DNA of 30,538 nt from an uncultured Oscillospiraceae bacterium. Its GTDB lineage: Bacteria; Bacillota; Clostridia; Oscillospirales; Acutalibacteraceae. The position numbers and the translations under genes are program-made. The notes under the pieces were generated by a model. That model ran no database searches. It had not been told where the DNA came from and was given only the letters and a program-made list of their open reading frames with translations. Location: positions 1-30,538 of the forward strand of contig UQVI01000003.1 in NCBI GenBank assembly GCA_900544515.1. The letters run 5' to 3'. Below, piece by piece: positions 1 through 8,171 of the stretch (its first letter is position 1; each line of letters begins with the position of its first letter).

Positions 1-49
1 ACGAGATTCGCCTTAGTCTCGTGGGCTCGGAGATGTGTATAAGAGACAG
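1..49. other. Nextera i7/Read-2 adapter (library artefact)
   Basis: Not genomic. Bases 1-7 match the end of the Illumina P7 oligo and bases 8-15 (TCGCCTTA) match the Nextera N701 i7 index. Bases 16-30 are the Read-2 adapter, and 31-49 are the Tn5 mosaic end AGATGTGTATAAGAGACAG. Genomic sequence starts at 50. Any protein call that runs below base 50 on the minus strand is an artefact. Confidence 0.98.
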
Positions 50-765
50 GTACCATTTTGAGTATGCGTTTCATAAAGACCCTGTTCTATACTGTATCTT
101 ATCTCTTCACCTGTTGCAGAAATACAATGGCCGTGTCTATTATAGACAGACAAATCCTCACCTTCAACATCCAATTGCAAATTAACATTACCATATTCAC
201 TGGAATTCTCAATTGTTATACTTTGAACATTGCTGTAATCGTTTAACGTTAAAACAAATTCCCCAGCACGAAGCGTGTATAACATTGCCGTCGCTCTGTC
301 CTGTTCACTGCTATAGCATTCGCTGCCGCCGGAACCAACACCTGCAGTTATATTTTTTTCACCTAACTTAGATGCCTTTTCGAGCTGCTCTGCTTTTTCG
401 TTACCCCACTCCGTTTTTATACGATTCCATTGCTCTTTGTCATCCATATCAGCAACATATATTCTGTAAAACAATTTTTGTTCATTAATACTGCCTGCCG
501 AAAGCAAGTCTCTTTCGCCTGCCATTGCAACCATAACACCGAGTGTTTCATAGGTCGGTGTCTTTCGGTCGACTGCCAAATTCAGTCCGAAGCCTCCGCC
601 GATAACAAGCACAAACGCAAGCATTGCGGCAGCAGTTCGCCGGAATATAACATTCTTTGAGAATTTTCTTTTATCCGTTGTGATTTCAAAAGCCCTTTCA
701 ACTGCTTTTTCTGAAGGCTCAAAGGCTGAAAAAGTCTCTTTATAATTATCTTTATTCTTATTCAT
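50..765 (-). CDS. Putative anti-sigma factor, membrane anchored (3' truncated)
   Basis: Probable regulator that holds the ECF sigma factor encoded just upstream. About 238 genomic codons remain. The N-terminal ~43 residues are charged and predicted cytoplasmic, one membrane segment lies at about residues 46-66, and the rest would be outside the cell. No HxxxCxxC zinc anti-sigma motif is visible, so this is not a classical ZAS protein. The ATG overlaps the end of the sigma gene by 8 bases, which suggests translational coupling. The reading frame continues into the adapter and appears to end in LLYTSPSPRD; those residues are adapter-encoded and the true C-terminus is missing. The function is inferred from gene pairing and topology, not from a recognised domain. 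Confidence 0.75.
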
Positions 766-1240
766 TTATCCATTCATCTCCTAAAATAGTCTTAAGCTTT
801 TTTCTTGCACGACACAGCCTTGTTTTTACCGCTGACTTTTTCAACTTAAGTATTTGAGAAATATCGGCAACACTCATATCCTCATAGTAAAACAGGTGTA
901 TTATCGTGCGTTCCTTTGTATCAAGTGACATAATTGCCCTAAACAAATCAATATTCTGCGTTTTATCAAAAACAGCAATATTCACCGCATGATCAAGAGG
1001 CAGTTTCCGCTTTCTGAAAGGATTTTTTATATAATCCCTGCTTTCATTCACACTGACCGCAGTAAGCCATTTTTTCAGATGCTCCTCATTATTAAAAGGT
1101 TTATTGTATTTCCATAGCTTCAAAAAAACATTCTGCATAACATCTTCGGCATCACTGCTGTTTTGCGTAATGGAAAGTGCTATCAGATAAATACGTTTAT
1201 TATTTTGCTTTACAGCACTTATAAATTCATTCTCCGTCAT
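758..1240 (-). CDS. ECF-type RNA polymerase sigma factor (sigma-70 family)
   Basis: A 160-residue ECF sigma factor that would direct RNA polymerase to a small regulon, probably in response to an envelope signal sensed by the anti-sigma protein. Region 2 is recognisable by DAEDVMQNVFLKLW at about residues 30-43. Region 4 (about 103-152) carries the helix-turn-helix, with the AVKTRLCRARKKL recognition segment typical of ECF factors. An upstream in-frame ATG at 1273 would add 11 residues. The ATG at 1240 is preferred because AGGGTGGTG sits about 5 bases before it. The next gene, overlapping by 8 bases, is the putative anti-sigma factor. The signal and regulon are unknown. Confidence 0.92.
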   Translation of the reverse strand: MTENEFISAVKQNNKRIYLIALSITQNSSDAEDVMQNVFLKLWKYNKPFNNEEHLKKWLTAVSVNESRDYIKNPFRKRKLPLDHAVNIAVFDKTQNIDLFRAIMSLDTKERTIIHLFYYEDMSVADISQILKLKKSAVKTRLCRARKKLKTILGDEWINE

Positions 1241-1280
1241 TATGTCACCACCCTTTCTGAAAGGTCCTTTCACTTATATA

Positions 1281-1307
1281 ACGATGTAAAATTCTAAAAG
1301 GTTACCG
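1281..1307 (-). promoter_or_regulatory. Candidate ECF-type autoregulatory promoter
   Basis: On the minus strand GTAACC is followed by a 16-base spacer and CGTTAT, about 40 bases upstream of the sigma gene. This resembles the AAC-type -35 and CGT-type -10 of ECF promoters; Bacillus SigX-type promoters use a similar TGTAAC element. I infer autoregulation. No good TTGACA/TATAAT pair is evident here. Confidence 0.5.
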
Positions 1308-1341
1308 GTTAAAACTAAAAATCAAAAAAATTTAGTACAAC

Positions 1342-1368
1342 AAAAAAACGGCTCAAATGAGCCGTTTT
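1342..1368 (-). terminator. Rho-independent terminator after gtrA-like gene
   Basis: CGGCTC / GAGCCG stem (1349-1354 with 1359-1364) with a four-base loop, extended by A:T pairs. On the minus strand it is followed by seven T residues. It lies 17 bases after the stop of the GtrA-like gene and separates it from the sigma operon. Confidence 0.85.
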
Positions 1369-1384
1369 AAACAGTTTTATTCTA

Positions 1385-1933
1385 TTATGCCTTTTTTTCT
1401 TCCTTATCTTCCTTCTTCTCTTTAAAGAGGAGCTTATCAACAGGGAAATAAAGGAAAAACTGAAGAGCTGAGCAAACCGCTGTTGCAATATTCAGAGCGA
1501 GAGCCTCTGCCCAACCCCACTTGTTGATGAACAAGCCGTAAAGTGTTGGTGAAAGCCAAGCTGAGAAACAAATAAGAGCAATTGTGAAAATTATGTAAAT
1601 CGGAAGAACAACTGCTGTATTTGCACCTGAATTGAATGTCTTTTCCTTGTTTACAAAGAAAGCAACAATCTGAGCAGCAATGTTTGCTACATTAAATGCA
1701 ATAAAATAACCGAGACCGCCGTCTTCAACAGGATAATCAAATACAAACCATTTGAAAGCAGTGCCATACATTTCCTTAACCTGCGGAATCAAAGGAATAA
1801 GATTAACAAGTGCAAACTGAACGATACAAGCAAGAAGAGAAACAACAATGAACTTTACAAACTGCCATGCTGTAACAAGCCAGGAGCCTTTTTCCTCCGC
1901 CATATTGTCAATGTCTTTTAAATTTTTCGCCAT
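1385..1933 (-). CDS. GtrA-like family membrane protein
   Basis: A 182-residue polytopic membrane protein with four hydrophobic segments, at about residues 26-48, 75-95, 106-128 and 142-165. The segment around FFVNKEKTF matches the conserved N-K-x-T-F region of the GtrA/DPMS family. Members of that family are linked to moving or organising polyprenyl-phosphate-linked sugars in the membrane. The C-terminal tail is short and very rich in Lys and Glu. RBS GAGAGG precedes the ATG. The gene has its own promoter and a clear terminator, so it can be expressed apart from the phosphoesterase and glycosidase genes upstream. The substrate cannot be told from sequence. Confidence 0.85.
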   Translation of the reverse strand: MAKNLKDIDNMAEEKGSWLVTAWQFVKFIVVSLLACIVQFALVNLIPLIPQVKEMYGTAFKWFVFDYPVEDGGLGYFIAFNVANIAAQIVAFFVNKEKTFNSGANTAVVLPIYIIFTIALICFSAWLSPTLYGLFINKWGWAEALALNIATAVCSALQFFLYFPVDKLLFKEKKEDKEEKKA

Positions 1934-1968
1934 AATTTTTACCTCTCAATTCAAAATTTATCAGGAAT

Positions 1969-1997
1969 ATTATATCATTATACTTTAGTTAATGCAA
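1969..1997 (-). promoter_or_regulatory. Sigma-A-type promoter for gtrA-like gene
   Basis: On the minus strand: TTGCAT (1992-1997), a 17-base spacer, then TATAAT (1969-1974), a perfect -10. The start codon lies about 35 bases further on. Confidence 0.75.
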
Positions 1998-2004
1998 TAG
2001 CGAT

Positions 2005-3651
2005 TTAAAAAAGTCCGATAATTGCAATAATTGCCCATATCACAAGTGCTGCAATTCCAAAAACAACAGCAAGGAGAAGCAGAACAAGCAATATGATAAT
2101 CAAAAGAACAAAAGGTCCTTTTTTACTCTTTTTAACTGTATCTTCAAATTTCTTTTCTTTAAACATTTCAGCGGGAGCCGGATTACTTTCATCGTAAATC
2201 GGATAAATAGGAAGCACTGCATCAGAATCACAATAACCCGGATTCCACAGCAAAGGCTCTACTAAAGAGCGAACACTCTCTGCACCCTTTATAAATTTAC
2301 CTATACTGAGATGTATTGTATCAAGCAGGCTGTCAACTATATTCAGAAGCCCGCAGGTAAGCTTGTATTCTCTTGTATCCGGACCATAAGGAGAATCACC
2401 GCAGTAAAGATTCTGAATAAGTTCCAGAAGAAAATCAATCACTTTATTATCAGCAATATCAGCAATATCTGCCTTTTTAAGACCGCTTTCCTTTTTGCAT
2501 ATGCGCCATACTTTTTTGAATGTAAGCTTATCAAGGAACTTACCCACCGGCTTTAAAATCCAGCCAAGCTTTTTAATCTTTTCACCGGGAATAGAAAATG
2601 CATCTGACATTTCAGCCAGGCGGTCAATATCATAACCCATTGCCCAAAGAACTTCACGTATCATACCAAAGAAGAAGCCCTTCATATATTCATCAAAGGA
2701 TTTACCATTCGTATCAATACCAGGAACATCTTTAATTGTGATTGTTTCAACATCAATCTTTGCATTTTTAGGATCAAATGTAACTTTTCTCATAACCGGC
2801 GGACAGCCTACCATAGCACCAACTGCCACATCATAAAATCTGTTACCTTTTTTTGAGGTAACATAGCTGATATCGTGAACATGAGTATGCCCTGTAAGCA
2901 TACAATGCAATCCAGCATCCGCAAAGATTTCACGTGTAATTTCATGATTTCTCTGCATATTTCCGCCACCGATTATCTTGTAAAACGGAGATGGTGAAAT
3001 CATTGGATGATGTGTCATAGCAATTACATACTGATCATTATCCTGTGCATCCTTAAGCTGTTCAAGAATCCACTCCATACAATCATCTGAAAATCCGGAA
3101 CCACGCTCACCTTCAGGCTTGTAATTCGTATCATCATTAAGTGCAAACAAGCGATATCCCGGCGCCAGCTGTACAACATAGCTCATGGATTCCTCATGAG
3201 TTGATATTGCTTCATTCGGTCCAAATTCATAGTACATATCCCATAAATCATGCCTGTCCTCAACTGCAGGAACCTTAACGACCTCATCACCAACATAACC
3301 ATCAGCGACACCGCCGTCACGGAAATCGTGCGTTGCTGTAATCACATATACTTTTTTACCCTTCTCTTTCAAGTCTCTGAGTATTTCAATAAATTCATTA
3401 TGTGATTCAATTTCACCGTCACGTGTTGTGTCACCTGCAAGAACGATGATATCCGTTGAATCATCCTCACACAGCATATCAAAGCCTGCTTTAATAACCA
3501 GATCGCTGTCCTTGATTACCTTCTGTGATTTTGACTCAGCCTTTTCATAAGCCTTACCTGCCGTACCAACTTTTCTTGAATAATAATGAGTATCCGCTAC
3601 GAACTGGATTTTAAGCGGTTCATTATTACTGCCATAAATTCTGCTACCCAT
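2005..3651 (-). CDS. Metallophosphoesterase with C-terminal membrane anchor
   Basis: Calcineurin-like metallophosphoesterase of 548 residues. Metal-site motifs appear in family order: DTH (20-22), GD (73-74), THD (107-109) where GNHD is usual, THHP (213-216) and GHTH (254-257). A helical region of about 200 residues follows. The protein ends in a basic patch (KKSKKGPF) and about 35 very hydrophobic residues, enough for one or two membrane passes. No N-terminal signal peptide is seen, so the catalytic domain is predicted to face the cytoplasm. A longer TTG start at 3678 is possible, but the ATG at 3651 has GGGGGA 7-8 bases upstream. It lies 37 bases after the glycosidase gene and is probably co-transcribed with it. 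Substrate unknown. Confidence 0.85.
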   Translation of the reverse strand: MGSRIYGSNNEPLKIQFVADTHYYSRKVGTAGKAYEKAESKSQKVIKDSDLVIKAGFDMLCEDDSTDIIVLAGDTTRDGEIESHNEFIEILRDLKEKGKKVYVITATHDFRDGGVADGYVGDEVVKVPAVEDRHDLWDMYYEFGPNEAISTHEESMSYVVQLAPGYRLFALNDDTNYKPEGERGSGFSDDCMEWILEQLKDAQDNDQYVIAMTHHPMISPSPFYKIIGGGNMQRNHEITREIFADAGLHCMLTGHTHVHDISYVTSKKGNRFYDVAVGAMVGCPPVMRKVTFDPKNAKIDVETITIKDVPGIDTNGKSFDEYMKGFFFGMIREVLWAMGYDIDRLAEMSDAFSIPGEKIKKLGWILKPVGKFLDKLTFKKVWRICKKESGLKKADIADIADNKVIDFLLELIQNLYCGDSPYGPDTREYKLTCGLLNIVDSLLDTIHLSIGKFIKGAESVRSLVEPLLWNPGYCDSDAVLPIYPIYDESNPAPAEMFKEKKFEDTVKKSKKGPFVLLIIILLVLLLLAVVFGIAALVIWAIIAIIGLF

Positions 3652-3688
3652 TTTCCATTCCCCCATCTGTATTTTCAAGGCACAAGGA

Positions 3689-6385
3689 TTAAGCCTTCAT
3701 TACCTTAAGAATTCCGGATTTAATACTTTCATCAAATGTAAACTCCAGTGAACCTTTATTTCTCTCATGAAATGCGATCTCTTTTCCATCAAGATAAGCC
3801 TTATAATCAGCCTGATCGGAAAGCGTTACCACCATAGTATACTTTTCATTTTCACCATAATATTTAAAAGAAATTTCAGCATATGTATCCGTAGTATGCT
3901 GATAATCAGTCCAGACATCAAAACCTGTTGTAACCGTTTGCGGTTTAAAGTATGCATTTGCCCAGATACAAATTGGTGCTGAAAGTCCACCGAAATTGTG
4001 GAACCAACCGCCACGCTTTGTTGCGATACCAAAACACTCATATGTATTATATGTGAAATCTGTTTCATCCTTCCACATATCAAGAGCACGCTTTGCAATC
4101 TCAAAGGCAAAATCTGCCTCGCCGTTATCAAGCATTGTTTTCCACACAAACCACTGATGGCTCATCCACACATTACCATTCCAGTAGCCGTCATCAAAAT
4201 AATAGGATGCTGACATATCGACAGCAGAAATACCTGCCTGTGACCACATTTCATTTGGATTTTTAATATGCGCAAGAATTCTTTCTTTTCGTTCACCTTT
4301 AACAGCACCGGCAACAATCGGATAAATTCCGTCCATACCCTTGTTCCAGTTCTCACCATCATCAGTCCTCATAATGCCTGTAACATTTCCCTGCTTATCA
4401 TAAAGCGTATATCCGAAATATCCGCTTTCTTCATCCCATGCAAGCTCATTAAGTGCTTTTGTGGAGCACTCAATATCCGCATCATAAATCTTGATATCGT
4501 CAAGTCGGTCAAGAGAATATGCTACCATTTTCATAATCTTGCCGGCACGGATAATCTGTGCCGTTGAAAGACACGGACAGGTATATTCCTGTGCATATTT
4601 TGCCATCATCTCAACCTGAGCGGGATAATCATCCATGCCGCAGTGTGAATACCAGTAATCATATGTGGTAAGCAATCCATTATTAAACTTAGCGCAGGTG
4701 GACTTATGATTCCTTCCACGCAAAAATTCATAATAGAGCTTTGCTTTATCATAAAGAAAGGCAAGACTTTCTTTATCTTCAGTCCTCTTCAAAAGCTCAA
4801 GATATTCAACAAACTGTGTCGGAACAAGTGAGCCGTGAAGTAAAAATGCAAAGTCCTTATTCGTATCATCACACAAGTACATGTCCAGTGCATAACAACA
4901 GAGATCCTTTGAAAATTCAAGAAGTCCCATACCGATAAAACCACTGTCCCAAGTGTAAAAGCTGTCCCATCTTTTGCCGGGTGTGTGATGAATCACATTT
5001 TCACCGTGACGATAAACAGGATATACAACATTTGTAAGAAGTGTTGATTTTAAAATTTCAGTTGAAAGTGTATACTTTTTACCTGCTTCATTGAAGCAAA
5101 TATCATTATCGTCCTTTTTAGCCTTTTCATAGATGCTTTCATATTCTGCGTCAGAGAGCGGCTCAAACTTTTCATTAGACAAAACCACATATTCAATATG
5201 TGATGTATCCGGCTTCACGAATATGGATTTGATAAGTGTATTCTGGAAAAAGCCTTCATCACTTGTTTTTCTCTTAAATGAGCCTGAGAAGGTTTCCTTC
5301 AAATCATCATATGTGTGGTCACCGTTTGAAAGGCGGTTAATCAGAGCATCCTCCAGTGATCCTGACTCCAGTGTTCTCTCTCTTGTGTTCTTATTATGTG
5401 TGAGAACATAAAACGGCAGATCCACATCCTTATAGGTCAGCTTTGTTCTGTGTCCTGATTCCAAAATTTCTGTCTCAATTTCAGGTGTGTAGCCAAAAGA
5501 AACCTTCTCGGCGGTCAGCTGCGCCTTATCGTTTTCCTCGATTACTGCAAGAAAATCAAGTTCAATGCCTGCTGTGCCCAAGCTTTCAAATGTAAACGCA
5601 TTCATATATGGAAGATATGCAAAGGTCAGCTCATCACTATGTTTAAACACAACCTCTGTACCGTTCATATCAAAATGCGCGTCACCGTCTGTCACTGTTT
5701 TATATCTGACAGCAAGCACAGGCTTTTCAAAGGTCTCCTCTTCAGCATTTAAGGTATACGAAACCTTATCGCCCTTTTCACAACCGAAAGGCTTAAGATT
5801 AAGGAAATGAACGTGATAATTTTCACATCTGTCACCGAGACCCTTTCCCATATAGAAATCCTTATCGGCAAACATTCCCTTGAACATACCGTCAGGATTT
5901 TCCTCATCCCACGGACGTGAAACCTTATAAGTATATTCATCATAATCATTGGCTGTTTTAAGCACACATTTTTCAGGTGTATTCACCTGGCAATAGGTAG
6001 GATAAGGGAATTCAAGCGCACTGAAAACATTTAATATACAGTTCTGAGAAAGCGGTGTATGATTAAAAAATTCACAGCGCATCAGATATGCATCATCTTT
6101 GATTTTGGAGAAGGAAACATCGGCATAAACCTGATCCTTCCACATTAATTCATATCTGTATGAAAAATAGGAATAATCGCTTTTACAGTTCCACAAATGA
6201 TAATTTGACGGAACAGTCACATTGGGAACAGAGGTTGCACTGTTCCAGAGTGTGGGATGAACGGAAAAATCAAATCTTGCGCCGACACCTGCCAGCTCAT
6301 CAATGATTTTTGAAAGTCCCATATATTTTTTTGAATAAGGTCCCCATACAGGCATTACCTTTTTTTCAGTATTGTTTCTGCTCAT
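3689..6385 (-). CDS. GH63/MGH1-like (alpha/alpha)6-barrel glycoside hydrolase
   Basis: An 898-residue protein with no signal peptide, so predicted cytoplasmic. The N-terminal half (about 1-440) is beta-rich. The second half is an (alpha/alpha)6-type barrel with motifs of the GH63/GH37 clan: YTWDSGF (477-483), GMDDYPAQ (583-590), GYWNGNVW (733-740) and TYECFG (781-786). By analogy with GH63 enzymes, Asp585 may be the general acid and Glu783 the base; this is inferred, not shown. A short beta domain (about 820-898) closes the protein. The family includes alpha-glucosidases and glucosylglycerate/mannosylglycerate hydrolases, so the substrate is open. RBS AAAGGA precedes the ATG, and a strong promoter lies in the divergent gap. 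It is probably co-transcribed with the phosphoesterase gene. Confidence 0.8.
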   Translation of the reverse strand: MSRNNTEKKVMPVWGPYSKKYMGLSKIIDELAGVGARFDFSVHPTLWNSATSVPNVTVPSNYHLWNCKSDYSYFSYRYELMWKDQVYADVSFSKIKDDAYLMRCEFFNHTPLSQNCILNVFSALEFPYPTYCQVNTPEKCVLKTANDYDEYTYKVSRPWDEENPDGMFKGMFADKDFYMGKGLGDRCENYHVHFLNLKPFGCEKGDKVSYTLNAEEETFEKPVLAVRYKTVTDGDAHFDMNGTEVVFKHSDELTFAYLPYMNAFTFESLGTAGIELDFLAVIEENDKAQLTAEKVSFGYTPEIETEILESGHRTKLTYKDVDLPFYVLTHNKNTRERTLESGSLEDALINRLSNGDHTYDDLKETFSGSFKRKTSDEGFFQNTLIKSIFVKPDTSHIEYVVLSNEKFEPLSDAEYESIYEKAKKDDNDICFNEAGKKYTLSTEILKSTLLTNVVYPVYRHGENVIHHTPGKRWDSFYTWDSGFIGMGLLEFSKDLCCYALDMYLCDDTNKDFAFLLHGSLVPTQFVEYLELLKRTEDKESLAFLYDKAKLYYEFLRGRNHKSTCAKFNNGLLTTYDYWYSHCGMDDYPAQVEMMAKYAQEYTCPCLSTAQIIRAGKIMKMVAYSLDRLDDIKIYDADIECSTKALNELAWDEESGYFGYTLYDKQGNVTGIMRTDDGENWNKGMDGIYPIVAGAVKGERKERILAHIKNPNEMWSQAGISAVDMSASYYFDDGYWNGNVWMSHQWFVWKTMLDNGEADFAFEIAKRALDMWKDETDFTYNTYECFGIATKRGGWFHNFGGLSAPICIWANAYFKPQTVTTGFDVWTDYQHTTDTYAEISFKYYGENEKYTMVVTLSDQADYKAYLDGKEIAFHERNKGSLEFTFDESIKSGILKVMKA

Positions 6386-6421
6386 ATTATAAAATCCTTT
6401 GTCAATAAAATATGTCAGCTT

Positions 6422-6450
6422 ATTATCTAACTTTTACACAAATTTGTCAA
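6422..6450 (-). promoter_or_regulatory. Sigma-A promoter for glycosidase operon
   Basis: On the minus strand: TTGACA (6445-6450), a 17-base spacer and GATAAT (6422-6427). It is divergent from, and only 21 bases away from, the promoter of the wzz operon. Confidence 0.85.
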
Positions 6451-6471
6451 TACATATTCACACAAGTGACA

Positions 6472-6500
6472 TTGACAAAATATATATTATAAAGTAATAT
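6472..6500 (+). promoter_or_regulatory. Sigma-A promoter for wzz-kinase-phosphatase operon
   Basis: TTGACA (6472-6477), a 17-base spacer and TAATAT (6495-6500). The leader contains a small hairpin, CAGGCA (6526-6531) with TGCCTG (6543-6548), just before the RBS GAGGGAG (6552-6557). Confidence 0.88.
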
Positions 6501-6563
6501 ATATACAAGATTTAATATTATAATACAGGCATTACACCATACTGCCTGAACGAGGGAGAATTC

Positions 6564-7328
6564 ATGAACATAGATGCAAATGTACAAAAGATTTTATCTT
6601 TGCTTTTAAAAAAATGGATAATCATTGTTCTGTTTGCCATAATCGGAGCAATACTCGCAGGATTATATACACATTATTTCACAACTCTCACCTATTCATC
6701 CAGTGTGGAATTTCTGGCATATGTACAGGATTCCAACAAAGAGCTCGCCGACTCCACAAATGCGTCGCAACAGTCAAGCAACACAAGCAAGATGAATTAT
6801 GCAATCAAAATGCTTGACACATATATTGAATTATTCAAAACAAATGAATTCAATCAGACAGTTGCAAATGAGATAAACAAAGAATACGGCACATCATATA
6901 CTGCCGGTCAGATAAAAGGCTCTATTACAATTGAACCTGTTACAAATACGGCTATGTTTAAAATCACAGTTATAACCGGTGACCCTGATATGTCCTATCA
7001 GATTGCACATCAGCTTGAAAAGAGTATACCAAGCAAAATGGAAACCGCAAATAACGGTATGGTCAGTGCCTCCGTTGAGGATATTGCCCTTAAGGCAACC
7101 ACATCGGAAAGTCTTGGCTATTCAAAGAAATGTCTGTTCGGCTTTATTGCCGGTGCAGTTCTTGCTGCTGCATATATCATTCTCCGTGACCTGCTTGACA
7201 TCCGTATTAAAGGAAATGATGATTTAAGCGAGCGATACGGAATTCCTGTTTTGGGTACAATCCCTGAATTTGAATTGAAGGCATCGGCTTCAAAAACAGT
7301 GAATAAGGAGAAAGGAGAACAGAAATAA
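6564..7328 (+). CDS. Wzz/CpsC-like chain-length determinant, BY-kinase activator
   Basis: A 254-residue polysaccharide co-polymerase. Topology is typical: a short cytoplasmic N-terminus, TM1 at about 18-36, an extracellular loop of about 150 residues, TM2 at about 190-207 and a cytoplasmic tail. In Gram-positive systems (CpsC, YwqC, CapA) that tail activates the partner tyrosine kinase. The tail has the usual SERYGIPVLGTIPE segment. The proline-rich motif normally just before TM2 is not evident. Its stop overlaps the kinase start by one base (TAATG), indicating coupling. It is first gene of a three-gene operon with its own promoter. Confidence 0.88.
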   Translation: MNIDANVQKILSLLLKKWIIIVLFAIIGAILAGLYTHYFTTLTYSSSVEFLAYVQDSNKELADSTNASQQSSNTSKMNYAIKMLDTYIELFKTNEFNQTVANEINKEYGTSYTAGQIKGSITIEPVTNTAMFKITVITGDPDMSYQIAHQLEKSIPSKMETANNGMVSASVEDIALKATTSESLGYSKKCLFGFIAGAVLAAAYIILRDLLDIRIKGNDDLSERYGIPVLGTIPEFELKASASKTVNKEKGEQK

Positions 7329-8158
7329 TGGCAAAGAAATCAAAAAAAGCACTTTCTTCACAGGCAAGCTCACGTTTTCTTTTGGACAAAGCTCCGATAC
7401 CATCAGCGCTGAAATTCAGAATTGAGGAATCATACAAAACAATAAGAGCAAATATTATGTTTTCCGTTATGAAAAAGGGCTGCAAAATGATTGTAGTTAC
7501 CTCCTCTGCTCCGAATGAGGGAAAAACCACTACCACTGTCAATTTGGCAATCAGCATAGCTCAGGCTGAGCAGAAGGTACTGCTTATTGACGGTGATTTA
7601 AGAAAGCCTAAAATTCATCAATATTTCAAAATACCGAATGCACCGGGTCTTACAAATTATCTGGGCGATAAAATTTCAGGCAGAAGAGGCTCAGATTTAT
7701 TCAGTGTGATTCATCCTACAGAGTATAACAATCTCTGTGTCCTTTGCTCAGGTACAATTCCGCCTAATCCCGCAGAGCTTTTAGGTTCTGAGCTCATGAC
7801 GGAATTTCTTGAGGATGTAAGCAAGGATTTTGACTATATCATTATTGATACACCGCCTATCAATGTCGTTTCCGATTCGCTTCCGCTTATCAGAGAATCC
7901 GACGGCGTTGTACTTGTAGTACGTTCAAATCAGTCAACACATCCTGAGCTTCAGAGAGCACTGGCATCGCTTGATTTCATTGATGCAAAAATTTTAGGCT
8001 TTGTCGTTAACTTTGCCGAATCAAAGGCAGGAAAATACGGAAGATACAGCAAATACAGCTACGGTAAATACGGATATGGTAAGTACGGCTATGGCACTTA
8101 TGGCGGATACGGTACATACGGAAACTACAAAAATAATTCCTATGAGCCAAGAAACTAA
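7328..8158 (+). CDS. Bacterial tyrosine kinase (BY-kinase, CpsD/YwqD type)
   Basis: A 276-residue cytoplasmic autophosphorylating tyrosine kinase that acts with the Wzz-like protein. Walker A is SSAPNEGKTTT (59-69, Lys66), Walker A' is LLIDGDLRKP (85-94) and Walker B is IIIDTPP (171-177), all well preserved. The C-terminal tail of about 45 residues is a Tyr/Gly/Lys repeat with 13 tyrosines, the expected autophosphorylation cluster and larger than the few tyrosines usual in this family. The PHP phosphatase that would reverse the modification follows 13 bases downstream. No glycosyltransferase, flippase or polymerase gene is nearby, so the controlled pathway must lie elsewhere. Confidence 0.93.
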   Translation: MAKKSKKALSSQASSRFLLDKAPIPSALKFRIEESYKTIRANIMFSVMKKGCKMIVVTSSAPNEGKTTTTVNLAISIAQAEQKVLLIDGDLRKPKIHQYFKIPNAPGLTNYLGDKISGRRGSDLFSVIHPTEYNNLCVLCSGTIPPNPAELLGSELMTEFLEDVSKDFDYIIIDTPPINVVSDSLPLIRESDGVVLVVRSNQSTHPELQRALASLDFIDAKILGFVVNFAESKAGKYGRYSKYSYGKYGYGKYGYGTYGGYGTYGNYKNNSYEPRN

Positions 8159-8171
8159 GGGGTGATTTGCA

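Noticed and set aside
8034..8149. Tyr/Gly/Lys-coding repeat at the end of the kinase gene as a CRISPR-like or tandem DNA repeat
   Set aside because: It is a coding tyrosine cluster that keeps the reading frame; unit lengths are irregular and there are no spacers.
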